This document shows positions 5,161 to 10,398 of a stretch of DNA of 10,398 nt, in pieces; the stretch's first letter is position 1; each line of letters begins with the position of its first letter. The position numbers were made by a program, and so were the translations under genes. The notes beneath the pieces were generated by a model. The model was not told where the DNA came from. It did no database searches and was given only the letters and a program-made list of their open reading frames with translations. Origin of the DNA: an uncultured Collinsella sp. (GTDB lineage: Bacteria > Actinomycetota > Coriobacteriia > Coriobacteriales > Coriobacteriaceae); contig CABRZN010000070.1 in the NCBI GenBank assembly GCA_902475445.1, positions 1-10,398 on the forward strand, in the 5' to 3' direction.

Positions 5161-5186
5161 CGAAGTGTCGAGCCGAAGTGTTGAGC
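5161..5186. repeat. Two adjacent 13-base direct repeats upstream of the regulator
   Basis: CGAAGTGTCGAGC (5161-5173) is followed immediately by CGAAGTGTTGAGC (5174-5186), with one base different. They lie about 110 bases upstream of the candidate -10 box of the LevR-like gene. They could be binding sites or simply a local duplication. Confidence 0.6.
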
Positions 5187-5295
5187 GTCGGCCCTGAATG
5201 TTCAATGGCCGTTGTTTTCTGCCCCTCAAGTGGTGGACTTTTCCTCGGAGCTGTTGATTCCCCCACGCGCCCCCTTCCGTTCTCTGTTCTCCCCT

Positions 5296-5316
5296 TATAC
5301 TCCTTGTACGAGGAGG
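5296..5316 (+). promoter_or_regulatory. Candidate -10 box and ribosome binding site of the LevR-like gene
   Basis: TATACT (5296-5301) matches the sigma-70 -10 consensus in five of six bases. No good -35 box is at the right distance: TTCCGT (5275-5280) gives a 15-base spacer, and TTGATT (5264-5269) is too far away. AGGAGG (5311-5316) is a strong ribosome binding site nine bases before the ATG at 5326. If this promoter is used, the leader would be very short. Confidence 0.4.
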
Positions 5317-5325
5317 TAAGAAGTC

Positions 5326-8067
5326 ATGGACAAGACCACACAGGACAGCTTGGCAAAGAAACCCGTCGACATGAGGGACAGGATTCTCGAGCATCTCGAG
5401 GCCCTCACCTCTGCCGTCTCGCTCGACGACCTTGCCCGTCTGTCCACCTCCGACATCGCCGAGACGCTCATCATCTCCAGGAGCCTGGCGAGCCAGTACC
5501 TCAACGACCTTGTTCGCGCCGGTCTTGTGGTTAAGGTGGCGGGCAGGCCTGTCCGTTATTTTCATCGCCGCGCGTTCCAGAAGCGTTTTCAGGTAAAGCT
5601 CTCTGCAAGCGAGTACGCCTCGCTCGCCGACCTCATCCAGGCGACGGGAATCGCCGATCACCGCGACTTCGCGCGTGCCGTGGGCTTCGACATGAGCCTC
5701 AGCTCCGTTGTCGAGCAGTGCAAGGCTGCGGTTCAGTACCCTCCGTTTGGCCTGCCCATCCTCTTGAGCGGCGGCGTGGGTGTCGGTAAGTCTTTCCTTT
5801 CTCGCCTTGTGTACGAGTACGGCAAGAACCAGGGCTTGCTGTCCCGCGACTCCTCCTATGTGCGCATCGACTGCGCCGGGGTCCCGGACGCCGCCTCGTT
5901 CAACGGGCTTCTTGACGAGTCGATCGCGAAAGCGCGCGGGGGTGTGGTCTTTGTCAACGGCATCGAGGCACTCTCTCCCTCTGCGATGGAGCACTGCCTT
6001 GCGACGGCCCTCGGGCTCGATGCCTCCCAGGATGCGCCGCGCGCTCGCCTCGTTCTTTCGACGACGCTTTCCGCCGATGACCTGAAGGTTTCCTCGGCCT
6101 ACAGCAAAATGCCCATCTGTGCCCGCGTCCCCTCACTCAAGGAGCGGACCCCCGAGGAGCGCGAGGATCTCATCTTGAGCTTCCTGCGCAGCGAGGGGTG
6201 CCGAATCGGTTCTGATGTGAAGATCAGCCGCGGCGCATACCGTTGCCTCGTGAACGCGGACTTTTCCGATAACATCGCCGGCTTGCGCGCCTGCGTGACG
6301 AACTGCTGCGCCAAAGCGTTCCTCAATCGCGAGGGCGACTACGTCGTCGTTCGCCCGTATCTTCTTCCCAGCGGGCTCCTCTCCTCCGCGCAGATCGATC
6401 AACAGCCCGACGATGGCGTTCTGATCGACGCGTCTCTGGATGCCGCCGAGAGCACAGGGCCGGTCGAGCAGGCGCTCGATGCCCTGTGCTCCCTCGATGA
6501 GCGATTCTGCGCCGGGGAGCTCTCTGTCTCCGAGCTTGTCTCGCAAGCTGTCTCCGCTGTGCGCGGCGTTGAGGATCACTTGATCTTCGACCACGGCGTC
6601 GCCTCCTCGAGGTCGCGCGCCTTCGAGCGCGTCGTGGGCGCGGTCCTTGCCGACGCAGGCTCTTCTTATGGCATCGAGCTTTCGAGGAAGGTCGCTTTTC
6701 TACTGGCCCAGGAGATTTGCCTGCAGTTGTGGCCGGGTATCGGCCTGGCTAAGCGAAAGTCTGCCTGTGCGGAGCAAATCTCCCATCTCCTCGGTGCCGT
6801 GACCTCCGAATTGCCGTTTGCCTCGAGTGTCTCCGATCAGGTCGCCGCAGACGTGGAAGGGGCGCTGGGAATCTCGCTCGATCACTTCACGAAGACGCTT
6901 CTGACGCTGTGCGTCGCATCGGAGTCTCGCGATGCGAAGGCCCTTCGGACGCTCTGCGTCATCTTGTCCCACGGCTACTCAACGGCGACGAGCATCGCCG
7001 ACGCGGCGAACCGTATGCTCGGCATGCATGTGTACGAGGCTGTCGACATGCCCTACGACCAGCAGCTGAAGGACATCGTCGGTCCGCTCCAGCGCCTCGT
7101 CGACCGCCATTCCTACTGCACCGGGGTCGTGTTCCTCGTCGACATGGGCTCCTTGGAGGAGGCCTATAAGGCCCTCGAGAACGTTACCGACTCCACTATC
7201 GGCGTGGTGAACAACGTCTCTACCGGTCTTGCGCTCGAGATCGGGGTCGGGCTGCTCGGCGGCAAGTCCATCGCCGAGGTTCTTGGCGATGCGACCGCCG
7301 CGTGCGTGACGCACTGCAAGGTGATCGAGCGCGTCAACCGTGAGGACGCCATAGTCTTCTGCTCCGAGTCCGGGGTCGACGCCGCGGAGAGGATACGCCA
7401 GCTCGTCTCGCAGAGCCTCCCGCGCACCATAGGCGCGCGCCTGCTCACGAGGCCCTTCAAGCAGCTCGTCGCGAACGGGTCGAACGACGCCGTTTTCTCC
7501 GAGCACCGCGTCTGCGCCGTCATCGGCACGGGAGACCCCGGGGTCGCCTCCGTCCCCTTCGTCGCCCTCGAGGACATCATGTCGACGGCGTCCGCCTCTA
7601 AGGTTGATGCCGTGTTCGGCAGGTGGCTTGACGCTTCCGAGCTCTCTTCTTTCCACGAGAAGCTGCTCTCGAACATGACGCTGCAGAACGTCATCCGCTC
7701 CATCACCATCCTCGACCCGGAGCGGCTATTCCACGAGATCGAGAGCGCCGTGCACGAGCTTCAGCGCAGGACAGGCGAGAAGATCGGCAGCAACGCCATC
7801 ATTGGGCTCTACGTCCACCTCTGCTGTCTCGTCGAGCGCCTTGTTACCAGAAACCCCATTGAGACCTACGTTGGCCAGGACCGCTTCGAGGAGGAGCGTG
7901 CCGATTTCATCGAGTCCTTCAGGCAGAGCTTCTCGAGCATCTCGACGCGCTATCGCGTAGAGGTTCCCGTAAGCGAGATCGCATATGTCTTCGACTACAT
8001 AAGCGTGAGCGCCGCCCCGGCGCGAGAAGAGCGCCTCGGCTCCTCGGACCTCCTGCTCGACGAGTGA
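5326..8067 (+). CDS. LevR/ManR-type PTS-responsive transcriptional regulator with degenerate AAA+ domain
   Basis: A 913-residue regulator that probably controls the adjacent mannose-family PTS genes. Domains in order: winged HTH (about 17-82); AAA+ (about 120-345) with Walker A GGVGVGKS at 149-156; PRD1 (about 385-525); EIIA-Man-like domain (about 540-655) with likely phosphorylated His549 in VILSHGYSTATS; EIIB-Gat-like domain (about 660-750) with Cys679 in IVFCSESGVDAA; PRD2 (about 775-893) with His831 in GLYVHLCCLVERL, matching the site that a PTS IIB protein phosphorylates in Bacillus LevR. In that family HPr phosphorylation activates, and IIB phosphorylation of PRD2 inhibits when no sugar is present. 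Unlike canonical members, no GAFTGA motif follows Walker A, and the Walker B position reads VVFVNGIE (207-214), with Asn-Gly where Asp-Glu is usual. A sigma-54-independent mechanism is therefore likely (inference). Confidence 0.88.
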   Translation: MDKTTQDSLAKKPVDMRDRILEHLEALTSAVSLDDLARLSTSDIAETLIISRSLASQYLNDLVRAGLVVKVAGRPVRYFHRRAFQKRFQVKLSASEYASLADLIQATGIADHRDFARAVGFDMSLSSVVEQCKAAVQYPPFGLPILLSGGVGVGKSFLSRLVYEYGKNQGLLSRDSSYVRIDCAGVPDAASFNGLLDESIAKARGGVVFVNGIEALSPSAMEHCLATALGLDASQDAPRARLVLSTTLSADDLKVSSAYSKMPICARVPSLKERTPEEREDLILSFLRSEGCRIGSDVKISRGAYRCLVNADFSDNIAGLRACVTNCCAKAFLNREGDYVVVRPYLLPSGLLSSAQIDQQPDDGVLIDASLDAAESTGPVEQALDALCSLDERFCAGELSVSELVSQAVSAVRGVEDHLIFDHGVASSRSRAFERVVGAVLADAGSSYGIELSRKVAFLLAQEICLQLWPGIGLAKRKSACAEQISHLLGAVTSELPFASSVSDQVAADVEGALGISLDHFTKTLLTLCVASESRDAKALRTLCVILSHGYSTATSIADAANRMLGMHVYEAVDMPYDQQLKDIVGPLQRLVDRHSYCTGVVFLVDMGSLEEAYKALENVTDSTIGVVNNVSTGLALEIGVGLLGGKSIAEVLGDATAACVTHCKVIERVNREDAIVFCSESGVDAAERIRQLVSQSLPRTIGARLLTRPFKQLVANGSNDAVFSEHRVCAVIGTGDPGVASVPFVALEDIMSTASASKVDAVFGRWLDASELSSFHEKLLSNMTLQNVIRSITILDPERLFHEIESAVHELQRRTGEKIGSNAIIGLYVHLCCLVERLVTRNPIETYVGQDRFEEERADFIESFRQSFSSISTRYRVEVPVSEIAYVFDYISVSAAPAREERLGSSDLLLDE

Positions 8068-8190
8068 CCTTCCCCGCGCCGCCGCAAGCTGACTGCGCGT
8101 CCTCAATAATCCGATAACCCCTTGCCCGGCGCGAATCCGGATAGCGCCGAGGCAGTACCGAACGTAAAACTTCATTTGATAGGAGCAAAC
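8068..8190 (+). promoter_or_regulatory. Intergenic region before the PTS genes, with a near-palindromic element
   Basis: This 123-base gap separates the regulator from IIB and should hold the PTS promoter if one exists. At 8128-8148 GGCGC and GCGCC flank the 8-base palindrome ATCCGGAT (8135-8142), with two bases on one side and one on the other. This is a plausible operator or leader hairpin about 42 bases ahead of the IIB start. A related AATCCGATA occurs at 8106-8114. I found no GG-N10-GC arrangement typical of a sigma-54 (-24/-12) promoter and no clear sigma-70 pair. The IIB ribosome binding site is AGGAG at 8181-8185. Confidence 0.45.
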
Positions 8191-8664
8191 ATGAGTGTTG
8201 TTATGGCACGAATCGACAATCGCCTGCTTCACGGCATCATCGTGACGCAGTGGGCCCCGGTGTCGGGCGCGACCCGAGTCATGGTCATCGACGACAAGGT
8301 CGCCGGCGACGAGGTCCTGAAATCCACTATGAGGATGGCGCGCCCCGCGGGCATGGCCGTCTCGATCATCTCCGAGGAGACCGCGCTCAAGAACTTCGCG
8401 GCGGGCAAGTACGACCGCGAGAAGGTCTTTGTCATCGCCAAGGAGCCCGAGACGATCCTTCACCTGGTCGAGTCGGGCATCGAGCTCCCGTCGCTGATCG
8501 TCGGCGGCTCGCTCGTCAAGGAGGGCGGCGTCCAGCTCACCCAGCGCGCCTATGCCTCCGCCGAGAACGTCCAGAGCTACAAGGCGCTCATCGCCCGCGG
8601 CGTCAAGGTGACGGCACAGTTCGTGCCCGCCGACAAGCCCGTCTCCGTCGCCGACCTCATCTAA
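8191..8664 (+). CDS. PTS mannose/fructose/sorbose-family IIB component
   Basis: Cytoplasmic IIB protein that takes phosphate from IIA on a histidine and passes it to the incoming sugar. The 157 residues start MSVVMARIDNRLLHG; His14 in RIDNRLLHG is the expected phosphorylation site of the family. Further signatures are VMVIDDKVAGDEVLKSTMRMA, IAKEPETILHLVESG and LIVGGSLVKEGG. The frame is open upstream to an ATG at 8122, but AGGAG at 8181-8185 with five-base spacing and the family N-terminus choose the ATG at 8191; 8203 is a less likely alternative. The first position after HG is Ile rather than the common Gln, indicating a non-mannose subfamily, though the sugar is not identifiable. IIC follows after nine bases. 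Confidence 0.93.
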   Translation: MSVVMARIDNRLLHGIIVTQWAPVSGATRVMVIDDKVAGDEVLKSTMRMARPAGMAVSIISEETALKNFAAGKYDREKVFVIAKEPETILHLVESGIELPSLIVGGSLVKEGGVQLTQRAYASAENVQSYKALIARGVKVTAQFVPADKPVSVADLI

Positions 8665-8673
8665 GGAGGGATC

Positions 8674-9459
8674 ATGGTCAACTTCACTATCCTGCAAGTC
8701 GTCCTTTTGACCCTGCTGGCCTTCATCAAGCACGTGGACTACTACGGCATCCCGATGATCTTCGTCAACTATGCCGTCTTCTGGGGCCTTATCACCGGCG
8801 TCGTCATGGGCGACTGGCAGACCGGCCTCGTCATCGGCGGCACCATCCAGCTCATGCAGCTCGGCGTCGCGGGCTTCGGCGGCTCGTCGATTCCCGACTA
8901 CGGCACGATGGCCATCATCGCCACCGCCTACGGCGTGACCCTGGGCGCGGACACGGGCCTCGCCATCGGCCTGCCGGTCGGCATGCTCGGCATCCAGCTC
9001 GACGTCATCGTCAAGATCCTCAACGGCTTCGTCGTCGAGAAGTCCCAGAAGTTCTGCGACGAGGGCAAGTTCAAGCAGATGAACGCCATCCTGTGGGTCT
9101 GCCCCGTGCTCTTCGGCCTGTGCGCCGCCCTGCCCGTCTTTGTTTCCGTGACGCTCGGCCAGCCCGCCGTCAACTGGCTCCTCGAGGTTATGCCCCAGTG
9201 GTTCCTTTCCGGCCTCACCCTCGCCGGCAAGATGCTCCCGGCCGTCGGCATCGCGATGCTGCTGCGTTACATGCCCACTGGCAAGTACTTCCAGTACCTG
9301 CTCGCCGGCTTCTTCCTCTCGGCCTTCCTGAACGTGCCCATCATCGGCGCCGCCATCGTCGGCGTTGCCCTCGCGATCGCGTTCTACCAGCGTGCCGAGA
9401 GGGACACCGAGCTCGCCGCCCACGCTTCCGCAGACGCCTTCATCGGAGAGGATGAGTAA
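8674..9459 (+). CDS. PTS mannose/fructose/sorbose-family IIC component
   Basis: Membrane-embedded sugar channel subunit of a mannose-family PTS, working as a complex with IID. The 261 residues are strongly hydrophobic with several membrane segments (about 5-19, 31-46, 77-105, 138-160, 187-198, 205-240). Family motifs are MGDWQTGLVIGGTIQLMQLG followed by VAGFGGSSIPDYG at about 46-77, and LAGKMLPAVGIAMLLRYM at 183-200. The C-terminus is hydrophilic (QRAERDTELAAHASADAF and on), expected in the cytoplasm. The ribosome binding site AAGGAGG (8664-8670) begins at the last base of IIB. IID starts two bases after the stop, so the two membrane subunits are closely linked in expression. Confidence 0.94.
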   Translation: MVNFTILQVVLLTLLAFIKHVDYYGIPMIFVNYAVFWGLITGVVMGDWQTGLVIGGTIQLMQLGVAGFGGSSIPDYGTMAIIATAYGVTLGADTGLAIGLPVGMLGIQLDVIVKILNGFVVEKSQKFCDEGKFKQMNAILWVCPVLFGLCAALPVFVSVTLGQPAVNWLLEVMPQWFLSGLTLAGKMLPAVGIAMLLRYMPTGKYFQYLLAGFFLSAFLNVPIIGAAIVGVALAIAFYQRAERDTELAAHASADAFIGEDE

Positions 9460-9461
9460 CC

Positions 9462-10295
9462 ATGGAAAACGAGAACATCACCGCCGTCGCCGAGGGCAAG
9501 CCCTCCGGCTACAAGGTCACCAAGAAGGACCTGCGCAACGCGAACTGGCGCTGGCTCATGAGCGTGTGCACCTTCAACTACCAGACCCAGCAGGGCGCCT
9601 CAGTCGCCTACGCCCTCTCGCCGGTCCTGAGGAAGATCTACACGAACGACGAGGACTATAAGCAAGCGCTCAACAACCACTTCCGCTACTACAACACCCA
9701 GCCTTGGCTCGCCGCCATCATCCTCGGCGCCTGCGTGGCCATGGAGGAACGCGACGGCCTAGCGGCGGCGGACGCCGTCCAAGACCTGAAGATCGGCACC
9801 ATGGGACCGCTCGCCGGCGTCGGCGACTCCCTGCTCATGACCATGATCCCGACCATCATGGGCTCCATCGCCGCCTACATGGCCATCGAGGGCAACCCCG
9901 TGGGAGCCGGCATCTGGTTCGCGCTCATCCTGGCCATCTTCTGGGTCCGCATGCACGCCCTCGAGTTCGGCTACAAGCAGGGCGTGAAGCTCGTCACCGA
10001 CTTCAGCGAGAAGCTTCCCAACCTCACTGCCGCCGCCTCCGTGCTCGGCCTCACCGTGGTCGGCTGCCTCATCGCCTCGGTCATCGGCGTCACCTGCCCG
10101 ATTAGCTTCAGCTTCGGCGACGTCTCGATGGAGATTCAGCCGCTGCTCGACAAGATCCTGCCTGCCATGATCCCCGCCGCCATCACGGGAAGCGCGTATT
10201 ACCTTCTTACCAAGAAGAACGCGAGCATGACGGCCCTCATCCTCGTGGTGATCGTCCTCGCGATGGTCGCCTCCGCCGCCGGCATCCTTGCCTAG
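9462..10295 (+). CDS. PTS mannose/fructose/sorbose-family IID component
   Basis: Second membrane subunit of the mannose-family PTS; it completes the translocation unit with IIC and is unique to this PTS class. The 277 residues show the family motifs FNYQTQQG (38-45), NNHFRYYNTQPWLAAIILG (71-89), and DLKIGTMGPLAGVGDSL (108-124). A cytoplasmic N-terminal half precedes membrane segments at about 130-142, 150-163, 190-212, 236-250 and a last one at 256-276 that ends the protein. The ribosome binding site is GGAGAGG (9445-9451), inside the end of IIC. The common FNYERMQ motif reads FNYQTQQ here, a subfamily difference that may bear on substrate. Confidence 0.94.
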   Translation: MENENITAVAEGKPSGYKVTKKDLRNANWRWLMSVCTFNYQTQQGASVAYALSPVLRKIYTNDEDYKQALNNHFRYYNTQPWLAAIILGACVAMEERDGLAAADAVQDLKIGTMGPLAGVGDSLLMTMIPTIMGSIAAYMAIEGNPVGAGIWFALILAIFWVRMHALEFGYKQGVKLVTDFSEKLPNLTAAASVLGLTVVGCLIASVIGVTCPISFSFGDVSMEIQPLLDKILPAMIPAAITGSAYYLLTKKNASMTALILVVIVLAMVASAAGILA

Positions 10296-10321
10296 CTTCG
10301 ACCCAAGAGATTGGTGAATCA

Positions 10322-10398
10322 ATGAGAAAGATAGTTGTGGCGAGCCATTCCCTTCTCGCCCAGGGCTTCAAGGACACCCTCGAGTTCCTTACGGGTAA
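10322..10398 (+). CDS. PTS mannose-family IIA component, 5' part
   Basis: The first 25 codons of a gene that runs off the right edge: MRKIVVASHSLLAQGFKDTL followed by EFLTG. This matches the N-terminus of mannose-family IIA proteins, where a central beta strand leads to the phosphorylated histidine, here His9 in VVASHSLLAQG. IIA takes phosphate from HPr and hands it to IIB. GGTGA at 10313-10317 is a weak ribosome binding site; AAGAGA at 10305-10310 is an alternative. The 26-base gap after IID contains no terminator, so it belongs to the same operon. The family member is clear but only a short piece is visible. Confidence 0.82.
   Translation, partial: MRKIVVASHSLLAQGFKDTLEFLTG

Noticed and set aside
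5089..5994. 301-codon - strand frame opposite the start of the regulator
   Set aside because: No recognisable domain, and it is antisense to the HTH and AAA+ coding sequence.
8122..8190. Upstream ATG at 8122 as the start of IIB
   Set aside because: It would add 23 residues (beginning MPGANPDSAEAV) with no family counterpart; AGGAG before 8191 and the conserved N-terminus support the shorter form.
8068..8190. Sigma-54 (-24/-12) promoter ahead of the PTS genes
   Set aside because: Looked for because of the LevR-type regulator; no GG and GC doublets with correct spacing and flanking consensus were found.
7726..9423. 565-codon open frame on the - strand across the regulator end, IIB and IIC
   Set aside because: It is antisense to well-recognised PTS genes; its Asp/Gly/Glu/His-rich translation is what the complement of GC-rich, C-ending codons yields.
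8250..9455. 401-codon + strand frame overlapping IIB and IIC
   Set aside because: Shadow frame with an Arg/His/Pro-rich sequence and no family match; the true genes lie in other frames with good ribosome binding sites.
1..10398. CRISPR arrays, tRNA or rRNA genes
   Set aside because: No regularly spaced repeats and no tRNA- or rRNA-like sequence seen on either strand.

Overview
The window looks like chromosomal DNA of a GC-rich Gram-positive bacterium. The best guess is an actinobacterium of the class Coriobacteriia (Collinsella-like). This rests on the overall style: GC-rich codon use in genes with strong purine-rich ribosome binding sites, compact ribosomal genes, an IS3-type transposase remnant, and a complete mannose-family PTS with a LevR-type regulator. 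The assignment is inference; no rRNA or other taxonomic marker is present.

Positions 1-3616 hold the end of the S10 operon and the start of the spc operon, all on the + strand: rplB (3' end only), rpsS, rplV, rpsC, rplP, rpmC, rpsQ, a 118-base gap, rplN and rplX. The genes are tightly packed; rpsC/rplP and rplP/rpmC overlap by one base. A strong intrinsic terminator follows rplX directly, where most bacteria continue into rplE, rpsN, rpsH and rplF. None of those genes appears in the rest of the window.

Positions 3617-5160 are a scar region. About 700 bases hold no convincing gene but several inverted repeats. Next comes a decayed IS3-family orfB on the - strand: its DDE domain carries an internal deletion with a frame change, and its 5' part and orfA are missing. 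This abuts the 3' third of a 5'-methylthioadenosine/S-adenosylhomocysteine nucleosidase gene (mtnN) on the + strand. The layout suggests that insertion followed by deletion removed the front of mtnN and one end of the IS together. GC-rich palindromes follow the mtnN stop.

Positions 5161-10398 form a sugar-uptake locus on the + strand: a 913-residue LevR/ManR-type regulator (HTH, AAA+, PRD, EIIA-Man-like, EIIB-like, PRD), then PTS genes in the order IIB, IIC, IID and IIA (IIA is cut by the window end). IIA and IIB would pass phosphate from HPr to a sugar imported by the IIC-IID membrane complex, while the regulator reads the same phosphorylation state through its PRD and EII-like domains. The transported sugar cannot be told from this window. 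The most notable feature is that the regulator's AAA+ domain keeps a Walker A motif but lacks a recognisable GAFTGA loop and an acidic Walker B, and no -24/-12 promoter is visible ahead of the PTS genes. It therefore probably does not work as a classical sigma-54 activator.
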